Shown: piece after piece, positions 1-9,343 of the stretch
Numbering within the stretch: position 1 is the stretch's first letter
How the letters are laid out: each line of letters begins with the position of its first letter
Origin: Lachnospiraceae bacterium
GTDB lineage: Bacteria > Bacillota > Clostridia > Lachnospirales > Lachnospiraceae
Direction of reading: 5' to 3'
Length of the DNA: 64,000 nucleotides
Assembly: GCA_910574865.1 (NCBI GenBank)
Contig: CAJTDN010000005.1
Location: forward strand, 124,001 to 188,000
Notes under the pieces: model-generated
The model's database searches: none
What the model was told of the DNA's origin: nothing
What the model saw: only the letters and a program-made list of their open reading frames with translations
Made by a program: the position numbers and the translations under genes

Positions 1-52
1 CGCAAAGCGACATATTTCCTATGTGCATCCTTGCGCATCCTCGCGGAGCGGT

Positions 53-89
53 GTATAGTAAACGCATTTACTTAATGCGTTTACTATAC
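53..89. repeat. 16-bp perfect inverted repeat over the esterase stop codon
   Basis: Two 16-base arms (GTATAGTAAACGCATT and its complement) flank a 5-base loop. The stop codon of the esterase on the minus strand lies inside the hairpin, so its last codons are part of the left-to-right palindrome. No T-run follows on either strand, so this is not a textbook intrinsic terminator; it could act as an mRNA-stabilising 3' hairpin or be the edge of a palindromic element. Confidence 0.7.
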
Positions 90-1180
90 AGTGTCTCCGA
101 CATCCACGCAATTCGCTGCCGGACCACTTCCTGAACGAACGGATTATCCACATCGGCGTCAAACCCGTGGTACGAACCGGAAATCTCGCGAAGCGTCACG
201 TCCACTCCCGCCTCCGTCAGACGCCGCGCGTAGGTTGCCGCCTCATCGTGCAAGATGTCCATCTCCTGCGGTTCGATATAGGTTTTCGGAAGGCCGCCAA
301 CATCCGCCGTCCTCATCGGAACCAGAAATTCCTCGTCCGCCGAAACGGCTTTTAAGTATTCCCGCCACATGGCGAGGTTATTTTTCAACGGCCATGCGGC
401 CTCGCTGTACGTTCTGGCAGACGGGTATCGGCCGCACCGGTTGTCAAGCGCCGGGTAAACAAGCATCTGCCCTGCCGGGAAATGGTTCGATTTCACATCC
501 GAGCCAGCGCGGGCGGAACATTTTTTCTGTTCCCGCGCCCACAGCGCGATTCCCGCCGCAAGCGTCCCCCCGGCACTTTCCCCATACAAGAGAATCCTAT
601 CCGGGTCAATGCGAAGACTCCTTGCATGCATTTCCAGAAAACACCATGCATCCTGACAATCCCAAAGAGGCACGGGTGCCGGATGCTCCGGCAGAAAGCG
701 GTATTCTGGCAGAAACACCTTCATCTTTAACTCCAGCGTGTACCGTGCCGCCAGCTGCATCATCATTAGCTGGATGGGGAGAAAGAAACCGCCGCCATGG
801 CAATAAAGCATTGCGGGCGTTCCCTTTCCCGTTTCTTTTTCTGTTTCTTCCGCCCCAGACACGAAGCATCCCGTTTCTTTTCTCGTTTCATTTTCTTCCG
901 GCTCAAACACGAAACATTCCATCTCCTGGCCGTCACGCAGCGAGATTTTGACCGTTCGAACCACCACGCCGGAAGGCGGCGCAAACTCCCGGTTCTGCCT
1001 CTGCAATGTCTGTATCATCACCCGCAAGGCGGGCACAAGCTTCGGATTGCCAAAATCCAGCCCCGTCCATTTGCCCGGGCCTTTTAGTTCCCGGCGGTAT
1101 CCCCGTCCGGGCATCCCGCCTCTGACGTGCTTCGCGCCAGCGGACTCCCCGGGCCCGTTAACGTCTGCCAACACACACAT
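68..1180 (-). CDS. alpha/beta hydrolase (HSL-type esterase/acetyl-esterase)
   Basis: A 370-residue cytoplasmic hydrolase of the hormone-sensitive-lipase class. The oxyanion motif HGGG is at about residues 128-131, the nucleophile elbow GESAG at 200-204 (Ser202), with the likely acid Asp308 (EMDIL context) and base His338 (YHGF). These enzymes cut small acyl esters, and beside a glycosidase the likely job is removing acetyl or other acyl groups from sugars (inference). The start ATG has a strong GGAGGTGA site just upstream, and only 11 bases separate it from the stop of the glycosidase gene, so the two form an operon. Residues about 94-121 are an imperfect duplication rich in Glu, Thr and Lys inserted before the HGGG strand, which the fold does not need. 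Confidence 0.88.
   Translation of the reverse strand: MCVLADVNGPGESAGAKHVRGGMPGRGYRRELKGPGKWTGLDFGNPKLVPALRVMIQTLQRQNREFAPPSGVVVRTVKISLRDGQEMECFVFEPEENETRKETGCFVSGAEETEKETGKGTPAMLYCHGGGFFLPIQLMMMQLAARYTLELKMKVFLPEYRFLPEHPAPVPLWDCQDAWCFLEMHARSLRIDPDRILLYGESAGGTLAAGIALWAREQKKCSARAGSDVKSNHFPAGQMLVYPALDNRCGRYPSARTYSEAAWPLKNNLAMWREYLKAVSADEEFLVPMRTADVGGLPKTYIEPQEMDILHDEAATYARRLTEAGVDVTLREISGSYHGFDADVDNPFVQEVVRQRIAWMSETLYSKRIK
818..901 (-). repeat. in-frame low-complexity duplication inside the esterase gene
   Basis: Two degenerate copies of a unit of about 48 bases encode the segments CFVFEPEENETRKETG and CFVSGAEETEKETGKG. They lie in a loop before the oxyanion strand. It is one of several such insertions in this window. 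Confidence 0.6.
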
Positions 1181-1191
1181 GCCGTCACCTC

Positions 1192-3213
1192 CTAAAGCAG
1201 GATAATTTCATAGGCCTCCAGCCGGTCCAGGGTCACGATTCGCTCCGTCTTTGTCCTTCGCACGGTGGCCGTCCCCCCGTTATAGGCTTTTGCCTCTGCC
1301 GCCGTATCGCCGAACTGTTTCTCTTCCGTTTCTCCCGCGTTGTCAAGCGGCAGGTGAAGTTCAATCCCGTACACCGGAAGCGGTTCAAAAAAGCTGTTGG
1401 AAAAGACGCCCGACGTGTTGATCAATTGCAGGACCGTCTGATTTCCTTTCTTCCCGACCAGCACTTCCACCATCGGAGTCAGGTCCGGCGCGATCTGCCT
1501 TGCCCCGCATACATTACAAAGCACGTCCTGCATCACTTGGAACGTATTCTGGTATCCTTCCTCATAGTAGAACGTCCCCGCCAGCCATGGCAGATACACG
1601 CCCTTCCCCTTTCCGTACGGAAATGCCGTCACGCCCGGATGCCCCGTCACGTCCGCGTCCGTGTAATAGCAGATTTCCGGCGGGCCGTACGGATGCTCGC
1701 CGACCAGGTTCAGGTATTTTTGCGTCCCCTCCTCAAACTCCGCCATCACAAGATTTTCGCCGAACGGGATGAGCGACGCTTCCATACAATGCGGGAATGC
1801 CTCCCGGTCTTTTTCCTCTACCATGAACACGGAAGAGCGAAGATTCGCTCTCTTTTCCTGTATCCGCTTGATTCCCATGCACTTAAGCGGGAACGGCGCG
1901 GAAGGATTCTGCATCGCCGACATCAGCGCGGTATCTCCGGTCACAAGTACGACGCCGCCGTTTTCGGCGAACGCGTCCAAAACCTGTGCCTGCTGATCGT
2001 TCAGCATCTTCGCGTCACAGAGGATGGCAAGTTTCTTTCCGGCAAGCTGGTCCGTGCTTTTTAATTCACCCTGCCGCATCTCGTCAAACGGGACGTGGCT
2101 CTCGGTCAGCGCCCGGATCCATCCGTTCATCTCATGGTCAAATCTGCCCATCATATTTCTATGTATCAGCATCACCTCCGCCGCGGACTCGATTCCCCGA
2201 TACAACTCCTCGTGATTCCGGTGGAAATGAAACACCCTCTTCGTCCCCGCGAAGGAAGACATGTCCTTGTGGTTGTCTATGCGCCCCATGATGTAAATGC
2301 TGCAGGAACCGGCGTTTGCCAGGTTCTGCCACTGCCGAAGCTCCATCTGGGCGGGCGAAATGGACGTCTCCCGGTAACGGAAACCCAAAAATTCCACCGC
2401 CGCGCTGTCCACCACATGCCCGCGCTTCGGCCCGCTGACTTTCCGCGCGTTCGAGGACGCGCTGTAAATCCATTTTTCCACGCCAATATCCGTGTTGGAC
2501 TCCACCCGCAAATAATCCACTCCGTCGATGGCAATCTCCGGGCTGACCGCGCGAATCGTCTGGTGCAGGTTCATTTTCTGCTTTTTGGTGCACTCTCCCT
2601 TGAACTTCGTGTACAAACCGTATGCCGGAATCTTCGGGTCGTCCTTCTTCGGAATCTCCGCGCCGTACTGCTCCTTGAACAGCCGCTTGCAGTTCTCGCA
2701 ATGGCAAGGGCCATGGTACTTATAATCATAATCCACCACCATAAATCCGCTCATGTTGCAGTACACCCCGTCAAACGGACTCTTTTCCAGTACTTCCTTC
2801 ACGATTTCTGGCGCATATTTCTGCTGGTACTCGCTGTTAATGCAAGTCTGTACGTAACCGTTGTAATTCACGGCCTCCCCGTCCACCCTTTTATACGCCC
2901 AGTCCGGATGCGCCTCATAGACATCCTCGCGGATTTTGGAAAAATCCATCCGGGCAATCACCCGGATTCCCGCCTTGTGGCATTCCTCCACCGTTTTTTT
3001 CAGGCTGTCCCCGTGGAGATATTCACATTTTGGCTGATACTCCAAATCGGTATCGTAGCCGGCAATGATTCCGCCCGCGTTCAACGTCACGACGGTCGCG
3101 CCGAACTCTTTGAGATCCGCGGCAAATTTTTCCGCGTCCAAATCCTCCATGTCAATTTCCCGCAGATTCGTCTGAACCATTCTCCACGGATATCCTTCCC
3201 ACCAATGTGCCAT
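1192..3213 (-). CDS. GHL6-type glycoside hydrolase (TIM barrel with beta-galactosidase-like trimerisation domain)
   Basis: About 673 residues. The N-terminal barrel (roughly residues 1-330) has the look of the hypothetical glycosyl hydrolase 6 family: an early KEFGATVVTLNAGG segment, the ARMDFSKI strand, a SPFDGVYCN strand and a Cys-containing CHCENC loop. The middle part (about 340-560) resembles the GATase-like beta-galactosidase trimerisation domain, and the end is a small beta domain. Substrate is not known for this family; a plant or host glycan is likely. The start is placed at 3213, not at the longer reading-frame start 36 bases upstream, because AAGGAGG lies 8 bases before this ATG (3221-3227). 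It is the first gene of an operon with the esterase. Confidence 0.78.
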   Translation of the reverse strand: MAHWWEGYPWRMVQTNLREIDMEDLDAEKFAADLKEFGATVVTLNAGGIIAGYDTDLEYQPKCEYLHGDSLKKTVEECHKAGIRVIARMDFSKIREDVYEAHPDWAYKRVDGEAVNYNGYVQTCINSEYQQKYAPEIVKEVLEKSPFDGVYCNMSGFMVVDYDYKYHGPCHCENCKRLFKEQYGAEIPKKDDPKIPAYGLYTKFKGECTKKQKMNLHQTIRAVSPEIAIDGVDYLRVESNTDIGVEKWIYSASSNARKVSGPKRGHVVDSAAVEFLGFRYRETSISPAQMELRQWQNLANAGSCSIYIMGRIDNHKDMSSFAGTKRVFHFHRNHEELYRGIESAAEVMLIHRNMMGRFDHEMNGWIRALTESHVPFDEMRQGELKSTDQLAGKKLAILCDAKMLNDQQAQVLDAFAENGGVVLVTGDTALMSAMQNPSAPFPLKCMGIKRIQEKRANLRSSVFMVEEKDREAFPHCMEASLIPFGENLVMAEFEEGTQKYLNLVGEHPYGPPEICYYTDADVTGHPGVTAFPYGKGKGVYLPWLAGTFYYEEGYQNTFQVMQDVLCNVCGARQIAPDLTPMVEVLVGKKGNQTVLQLINTSGVFSNSFFEPLPVYGIELHLPLDNAGETEEKQFGDTAAEAKAYNGGTATVRRTKTERIVTLDRLEAYEIILL

Positions 3214-3411
3214 TGTCAGTCCTCCTTCCAAATCCATCTTCCGAAACACAAGCCCGGTGTTTTCTTCGCTCTGCCGCAGTTCAGCTAAAGCTGAATCGTG
3301 ACTTTATTCTACACATGATTCTCATTTTGCGCAATTCTTATATTGATATCAATGTCACTATTTTGATATAACTGGCGACCATAAATAGTAACAATTTCCG
3401 AACCTGGTAAG

Positions 3412-4248
3412 TCAACATGGTGACTGACCGTCATAACCGCCATCTGTAACCAGAAGGATTTCTTCTGGGGGATTGTCTGTATTTACCAAAGAACGATATC
3501 TCTTTCTGCAATGCTCCACCGTTTCCAGAGGTTCTGTCACTTTGGCATATGGCGGCCAGTCAAATTCCTTTCCGGTATAGTCGGGATCCGGATACATGGC
3601 GCGAAAACGCTCGGACGAGAAGAATGGTTCGTGAGGGTCAAAGGTTTCAATCTGTAAAAACCAGTTGTCCTCTTTGTGGTTTTCCCGCAAAAATTCCAGT
3701 CCGTTAAGAAACGTCACGACCTGGGGCATATCGCGCTCTTCTTGGAGATACTGGCGGTTTACCGCGTCGTTTCGATTCAAGTCGGGCATTCCAAGACGGC
3801 GCATCATTTTCTTCTTTGCACGGTCGCCCTCACTTTGCAGAAATCCTGACATGTCAGGCTCCTTCACCTGCCCTTTCCACGGGTCGCCCTCCTGACCGCG
3901 GCTGATTTCCCAGGAATTATACCGGGTATGGTAGGTCGCGCCCCCGTCCTCCCAGTAATGCTGGTGATCCGACACCAGGTGGGTATAAATTCCGTGCCGT
4001 TTGAGCATTTCCGGCATGGAATCGTCAAACGGCTCTAACGGTCCCCAGCTACGGTGAAGAAAATTGTATCTTCCCGTGTGTAGCTCCCGTCTGGCCGGCA
4101 TGCAGGGCATGCTGCCAATATAACAGTTGTCAAACGTCACCGCCCGTTTTGCCAGGCGGTCAAAATTGGGCGTGTGCGCGTCCGCACATCCATATGCTCC
4201 CAGCATCCTGCTGTTTAAAGAGTCAAACATAACCATAATCGCTTTCAA
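3412..4248 (-). pseudogene. sulfatase, C-terminally truncated
   Basis: The 278 residues match the N-terminal half of the type I sulfatase fold: metal-binding Asp at MFDS (residue 9), then CMPAR (Cys49 to Arg53), the C-x-P-x-R site where Cys is converted to formylglycine. Family members run to about 450-500 residues; here homology stops after CRKRYRSLV and the last 20-odd residues look foreign, with LLVTDGGYDG resembling a transposase strand. The metal ligands and C-terminal subdomain are missing, so it is probably inactive. The start is TTG, supported by GGAGGT 8 bases upstream, which sits inside the end of the AraC gene, so the two are translationally coupled. A deletion or insertion scar is the likely cause of the truncation. 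Confidence 0.75.
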
Positions 4249-4249
4249 T

Positions 4250-5077
4250 TTATTTTACCTCCGATTTTTTCTGAATATGTTTTTCAAGATTGGGTTGCTC
4301 GTATTTTTCCCGATATAACTGGTTTTTTCGGGAACGATAATCGGCCGGTGTAAAACCGGCATATTTTTTAAATTCTTTACCAAAATGGCTTTGGGACGCA
4401 AAGCCAAGATATTGGCTGATTGTTTGCAGGTCATAGTCTGAGTAGCGGAGAAGATTTTTTCCCCGCTCCACCTTTTCACGCATAATGAACTGGTGCAGCG
4501 TCATGTGCTCGTTTTTGCGGAAAATCATTCCGAGGTAAGACGCGGATGTTCCCATCTGTTTCGCCATTTCTTCAATGATGATTTTTTCGTGGAAATGTTG
4601 AAACACATATTCTTTTGCCTGCCGGACCAGCGGATGATACTGTCCCCTGTTTTTTCGGATATAGCGGCAGAGAGTCAGGCAATATGCGGTCGCCACTTCG
4701 AAAAGCTCTTTCTCTTTTTCGGTTCCCTCCACCATTTGGATGCATGCGTCCGCAATCGAATATACCATCTCGGAATCTATCGACTCTTGCCGCAGAACCT
4801 TGGTACAGATGCTGGAAACCGAGCAGATTATCAGATTTTTTAAATTACGCAAGTGATTTCCGGCCAAATATCCGGCCTCCCCGCCCAGATGAATCTCGCC
4901 GTCCATAAAATGTATAATTTTCGTCTCGTCACCGCTGAGGATGACTTCTACCAGTTCTTCGTTCCAGAGGGGCGTGTTGTGTAAAATACCGGCTTCTTGC
5001 CGCTGAAAAAGAATCTTTTCCAGACGTTCGGAAAATTCTGCTATTTTTTTCTGGTTCAATTGAAATTGTATTTCCAT
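4250..5077 (-). CDS. AraC-family transcriptional regulator
   Basis: A 275-residue regulator. The N-terminal ~160 residues look like a ligand-sensing domain without clear motifs. The C-terminal ~100 residues are the double helix-turn-helix of the AraC family: first helix pair around EEMAKQMGTSASYLGMIF, second around QTISQYLGFASQSHFGKEF, ending in the typical F-K-K-x-x-G-F-T-P-x-x-Y-R signature. It probably controls the adjacent glycan genes (sulfatase remnant and the GH3/MFS pair). A GGGAG site lies before the ATG. Upstream DNA holds a half copy of the dispersed repeat, which separates it from the GH3 gene. Confidence 0.9.
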   Translation of the reverse strand: MEIQFQLNQKKIAEFSERLEKILFQRQEAGILHNTPLWNEELVEVILSGDETKIIHFMDGEIHLGGEAGYLAGNHLRNLKNLIICSVSSICTKVLRQESIDSEMVYSIADACIQMVEGTEKEKELFEVATAYCLTLCRYIRKNRGQYHPLVRQAKEYVFQHFHEKIIIEEMAKQMGTSASYLGMIFRKNEHMTLHQFIMREKVERGKNLLRYSDYDLQTISQYLGFASQSHFGKEFKKYAGFTPADYRSRKNQLYREKYEQPNLEKHIQKKSEVK

Positions 5078-5125
5078 CGCTTTTGATCTCCCTTTGCCGA
5101 TATGGCGCTACTATATTGTCACATC

Positions 5126-5200
5126 AGTATTTTGCGGGTTCTAAAGTCATGTATTGACATGCAGGCATGTCATACATGACCTTTCGACCCTTGGTATCAT
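5126..5200 (-). repeat. dispersed repeat, copy C (5' half only)
   Basis: Read on the minus strand, this begins with ATGATAC and continues with a GGTCATGTATGACATGC / GCATGTCA hairpin and an AACCCGCAAAA block, matching the first half of the repeat at 61412-61577. The second half is missing. It lies between the stop of the GH3 gene and the start of the AraC gene. Confidence 0.8.
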
Positions 5201-5239
5201 CATAATCTCAAAAGCGAAATTCGTCAATGTGTATTGTTT

Positions 5240-7780
5240 TTACGCGTCCTCGTATCGATTGGACTGCAGGATTGTTCCCACGATTCTTGCCGCACAGGTG
5301 CGCAGTTCCTGGTGAAGCAACCGTTCACCCTCGGTTTTTTTCATTCCTTCAAGGATTTCTCTCACGTCGCCAGGGTCGCCCGGCATAATCAGGTCGTTTC
5401 CCGCCCGGATGCAAAGATCCGCCTTGGAGCCGCCCACGGTAGTCGTGTTCCAGTCTGTCATTACCATCCCCTGGTATCCCCATTCTTTGCGGAGCACGTT
5501 TGTCAGCAAATCATAATTGTTGGCCGAGTGGATTCCGTTGATTAAATTGTAGGAGCTCATGACCGCCAGCGGTGCCGATTCTTTTATCGCGATTTCGAAG
5601 CCTTTCAGGTAAATTTCCCGCAATGCCCGTTCTGAAACGACCGCGTCACAGTGATGGCGGTTGTCTTCCTGGTTGTTACAAGCGAAATGCTTGATTGTCG
5701 TTCCCACTCCCGGCATATTCTGTACCCCCCTGGTGATAGCGGCGGCCATTTTCCCGGAAAGCAGAGGGTCTTCCGAATAATATTCGAAATTACGTCCGCA
5801 AAGCGCGTTTCTGTGAATGTTCATTCCCGGTGCCAGCCAGAGCGTCACATGAAATTCAATCATTTCTTCGGCCACAAGACGTCCGATATCTTCCATAAGC
5901 CCGGTATCAAACGTCTGTGCCAGCAAGGTTCCTGATGGAATCCTGGTGCAGAACTGGTAATAGTCCGTCCCCTCGTCCCGGCGGGTCGGTCCGAAAAACT
6001 TTTCCATCACGCTCATTTCGTAGGGTTTTCCATCTGGATCCAGTTGATAATATTTGACCAGTCGTAACCCGGCCGAACCATCTGCCAAAATGATGTTTGC
6101 CAGATTCCATGGTTCGCGGGCATAGTTTGTGGTCGTCTCGCCCGCGGCTCCCGGCACCGTTATCGCCGCCATGCCGATTTCTTCTTTGCGTGCGGGCGAA
6201 TCGGAGGGCAAAGTGGCGGATGCCCCACAGACGAGCACTGCCATCTGTTCATCCGTCATGTGGTTCAGAATGCGTTTTTGCTCCTCGCTCTCCATCATTT
6301 TCCACGAGTCGTGGCAAGCGTGGTCATTTACGTCCGCCGCATCCGGTTTTTGGACTTTCCTTGCTTCTACTTCAAAGACGGGAAGCTCTGAAAAAAACGT
6401 TTTCTTGCAATCCGGAAGCTGAATTTCTTGTAGTTTTTCTTTTGGCGGGCATACGGACGCGGTGCGTTGCACCACGATTTCCTCCGCAACGTGCAGATAT
6501 CCGATTTCATCTACCTGGTTAGAAGCGTTTCCCACGAGGATTCCATAATGGCCTGGTTCTAAAATATACGAGCTTCTGCTCTCGTCAAAGGACGCGCAGG
6601 AAGAGATTTCAAAGGATGCCCGAAGCGTTTGTGTTTCTCCCGGTATCAGCAATTTTGTCTTGGCAAATGCCACGAGACGTTTTTCCTCCTTGGCAAGCAT
6701 GCCGCACGGCAGGCTTGCGTAAACTTGGATTACTTCTCTGCCCGCATATGCCGCCCCGGTGTTGGTTACTTCCAAAGTGACTTCTGTTTTGTCTCCTTCC
6801 ACTACAATCCGCGGGCGCTTCCACTCAAATTTCGTATAGGACAGTCCATATCCGAAGGCGTATCGGGGTACGATTCCTGCCTTTTCAAAATATCGGTATC
6901 CTACATAGATTCCTTCCTGGTAGTATTCTTTGGAAGTGTCTCCGCTTCGATAACTAAAGGTTTCACTGTTGGGATAATCTTCGTAATGCACCGGCCAGGT
7001 ATCCGTCAGTTTTCCCGACGGACTTACCTCTCCGGTCAGAATTCGTGCCACCGCGGTTCCGGCTTCCATACCCGGCTGGTGAATATATAACAACGCGTCC
7101 ACCTTGCAAGTATCCATGAAATCCACGTCTATTACGCTGCCGCAATTAATGATTACCAGAAGCTGCTCAAACCGTTCCCCTAAAAGGCGGATGCTCTCCC
7201 GCTCCACCTGCGTGAGACGGTAATCGCCTGCTCCGTCAGAGCGGTCTTTTCCTTCCCCGGCATTCCGTACGAGCACATAAATGGCGGTTTCCCCATTATA
7301 TTTTTCCAGGTCTGAAATACTGGGGATCGGTCCCGGTTCTGGTATGTAAGCGGGAGAATGAAGATATACCTGGATTAATGCCTGGTCGAAGGCAATTTCT
7401 TTTTCCTTGCTCATTTTTTGCGCATGCTTGTAAATATCTGCATAATATGCTTTTTGCCTAATTTCTTCAGCCTCGTCGTAAGCGTCCAGCCAATTTGACG
7501 TCGTAATCTTAAATCCGGCGTTTATCAGCCCCTTTTCTATATTGACACTATATCGTTCATGTACGTCCCCGGAGCCGGTTCCCCCGGTCACCGTATGCCT
7601 TGCACCGGAACCAAACAAGGCGATGTCGCCCCGTTCTTTTAAAGGAAGCATTCCCTTGTTTTCCAGAAGCACTATTCCTTCTGCCGCCGCCTTGGCGGAA
7701 AGCTTCCGATGTGCGCGCTCCCTTTCGGTTTCCACGCCGCTCCGGCTTCCCGCATAACGGATTTCTTTTATCTTTTTCAT
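5240..7780 (-). CDS. glycoside hydrolase family 3 beta-glucosidase, inverted domain order
   Basis: About 846 residues. The domain order is reversed from most GH3 enzymes: the C-terminal GH3 domain comes first (EGIVLLENKGMLPL near residue 35, then the GTGSGDV loop), a fibronectin-III-like domain sits in the middle, and the catalytic TIM barrel is last (KHFACNN, then the nucleophile Asp in VMTDW near residue 776). Inverted GH3 proteins are known from Ruminococcus albus and Butyrivibrio fibrisolvens. It probably cleaves terminal beta-linked sugars from oligosaccharides imported by the neighbouring transporter. The start is ATG at 7780 with AGGAGA about 9 bases upstream. The transporter stop lies only 5 bases before it, so they form one operon. 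No signal peptide is visible, so it acts inside the cell. Confidence 0.9.
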   Translation of the reverse strand: MKKIKEIRYAGSRSGVETERERAHRKLSAKAAAEGIVLLENKGMLPLKERGDIALFGSGARHTVTGGTGSGDVHERYSVNIEKGLINAGFKITTSNWLDAYDEAEEIRQKAYYADIYKHAQKMSKEKEIAFDQALIQVYLHSPAYIPEPGPIPSISDLEKYNGETAIYVLVRNAGEGKDRSDGAGDYRLTQVERESIRLLGERFEQLLVIINCGSVIDVDFMDTCKVDALLYIHQPGMEAGTAVARILTGEVSPSGKLTDTWPVHYEDYPNSETFSYRSGDTSKEYYQEGIYVGYRYFEKAGIVPRYAFGYGLSYTKFEWKRPRIVVEGDKTEVTLEVTNTGAAYAGREVIQVYASLPCGMLAKEEKRLVAFAKTKLLIPGETQTLRASFEISSCASFDESRSSYILEPGHYGILVGNASNQVDEIGYLHVAEEIVVQRTASVCPPKEKLQEIQLPDCKKTFFSELPVFEVEARKVQKPDAADVNDHACHDSWKMMESEEQKRILNHMTDEQMAVLVCGASATLPSDSPARKEEIGMAAITVPGAAGETTTNYAREPWNLANIILADGSAGLRLVKYYQLDPDGKPYEMSVMEKFFGPTRRDEGTDYYQFCTRIPSGTLLAQTFDTGLMEDIGRLVAEEMIEFHVTLWLAPGMNIHRNALCGRNFEYYSEDPLLSGKMAAAITRGVQNMPGVGTTIKHFACNNQEDNRHHCDAVVSERALREIYLKGFEIAIKESAPLAVMSSYNLINGIHSANNYDLLTNVLRKEWGYQGMVMTDWNTTTVGGSKADLCIRAGNDLIMPGDPGDVREILEGMKKTEGERLLHQELRTCAARIVGTILQSNRYEDA

Positions 7781-7785
7781 TGCCT

Positions 7786-8727
7786 TCAATCTCCTATCGT
7801 ATTCAAATCAACGCCGTTGGTGTCTTTGACCTTCCAGATTAAAAGTACCAGTCCGATGATTACAAATGGTGCGACCAAAACCATGTAGCCAATGGCGAAT
7901 ACCATCGAAATCATAGTCAGCCAAAACAGCTGTTTTTCCTTAAACAGATGTTTCATTGCATGAAATACGCCGCTTTTATTTTTCTTTTCCACCGGTTCCT
8001 TCTTTTTGGCCGGATGTCGTTCTTCATATGGCGATTCCAGGTATTTTACGCGTTGTTTTAAAAACATTTCCGACTCCCGGGGAACCAGGAAGATGTAAGC
8101 GGCAATGGCAAAGGCCAGCACCGCGGGAACCGCGTACACGTTTCTCCAAAGCGTGCTGTCGTTTCCCATCACGGTCGCCCGCAATACCGGCACGAGGATA
8201 ATGCAGAAAGCGCCGGTTCCTTTTACAAATCCATAAAAGGTTGCGCGTTTTTTCTGCGGTGCCACTTCATACAGATAAATAATCTGTATGTCGGACGAAA
8301 CCATGAACACCGTAATGGTATAGCCGACATAAAAAACAAGAATGCTCGGCGACCATGCGCACAGCGCCATTCCGATTCCCATCATAATGATGTTAAATGC
8401 CAGAAACGGTTTCCTGCCAAATTTATCCGAAAGCGCCTTATAAAAAGGCAGAATCGGGAGAATCAGGTAGGATATGATATTGACCGCGCTGAACCTGGAG
8501 ACCGCTTCGTTGTAAGACAGGTTGTAGGGATTCACAAAAAATTCTGTCACGATGGACGACTGTAGCTGTCCGCCAATCTGCGTGGCAATCGCGTCAATTC
8601 CCGCGCCTAAAAGAATTGCAATTCCGGCAAAAAATAATGCGAATTTCAGTGGCTTTCTGTTCAATTGAGCCTTTCTTTTTTCCAGTTCGCAGGCATCCCT
8701 TTTTTCGATTTTATCTCTTGAAGTCAT
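7786..8727 (-). pseudogene. MFS transporter with a probable in-frame internal deletion
   Basis: This reading frame carries a typical MFS N-half: about six membrane segments, the cytoplasmic SDKFGRKPF loop between segments 2 and 3, and a charged central loop rich in Lys. After one further segment (FWLTMISMVFAIGYMVL) it jumps directly to what looks like the last membrane segment and tail (VIIGLVLLIW). Complete relatives have about 12 segments and 430-470 residues; this has about 313. So segments 8 to 11 seem to be lost while the frame is kept. The start ATG at 8727 is chosen because AAAGGAGG (8736-8743) precedes it. It sits upstream of and is coupled to the GH3 gene, suggesting it once imported that enzyme's substrate. 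Confidence 0.7.
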
Positions 8728-8992
8728 GGAAAATTCCTCCTTTCGTATATTTGATTCATTCTTCAAGTGTCTCTATCATAATCGGAAAACAGGGATTTGT
8801 TTATAACGTTCTGTTACTATTTATCACGTTTTCTAACTATCTTGCGACTCCCATGGTTTGCGCTGGTAAGGATGACATCTTTCCACGGGAACGGGACATC
8901 AGTTGCTATTACTGCCTACGAACCACGCTTATCTGCGGTTGCATACAATAAATGCATGAATAATTTTCAATTTTCAACACAAATCGACACGT

Positions 8993-9245
8993 TTAAATCT
9001 TTTTCATTGCCTCCTTCCGCCATTCTCCCGGTGTCATACCCGTCACTCGCTTAAAACGGCGGATAAAATAACTGACATTTTCAAATCCGCATTCAAAACA
9101 AATTTCCATCACGGATTTGGTCGTGTCCTCCAGCATTTCCTTCGCCCATTCCACCCGGTAAGCAATCAGGTACTGTATCGGCGACATGCCGGTAATTTTC
9201 CTAAAAAACGCACACAAATACTGTGAAGGTGCAGACGAACGTGGC
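8993..9245 (-). pseudogene. AraC-family regulator, C-terminal fragment
   Basis: About 80 residues match the last part of an AraC DNA-binding domain (CAFFRKITGMSPIQYLIAYR, then EICFECGFENVSYFIRRFK and GMTPGEWRK). Homology starts abruptly inside the first helix-turn-helix; the residues before SAPSQYL are unrelated. The sensing domain and the start are gone. The 265 bases between this fragment and the MFS start show no other gene. Confidence 0.75.
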
Positions 9246-9283
9246 CAAGAAAAAAACGGCTGAAAAAGACTAGTGGGTAATTT

Positions 9284-9318
9284 AAAGGCTGTCACGACAA
9301 ATCAATGTGACAGCCTTT
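9284..9318. terminator. hairpin downstream of sdaAA
   Basis: A 12-base stem, AAAGGCTGTCAC with GTGACAGCCTTT, and an 11-base loop sit 25 bases after the sdaAA stop codon. The stem ends in A/T-rich bases and only a short T-run follows, so the terminator may work in both directions but is weak by sequence. Confidence 0.6.
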
Positions 9319-9343
9319 GTTATGGTAAAAACTCAACCTTGTT

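Noticed and set aside
91-951. 286-residue plus-strand frame opposite the esterase
   Set aside because: It lies wholly over a gene with clear catalytic motifs, is rich in Arg and Pro as antisense frames of GC-rich genes are, and has no ribosome binding site.
2095-3288. 397-residue plus-strand frame opposite the GHL6 gene
   Set aside because: Antisense shadow: high in His, Arg and Val without any motif, and the minus-strand gene is well supported.
8616-9054. Plus-strand frames between the MFS gene and the AraC fragment
   Set aside because: Low complexity, no start signal and no family resemblance.
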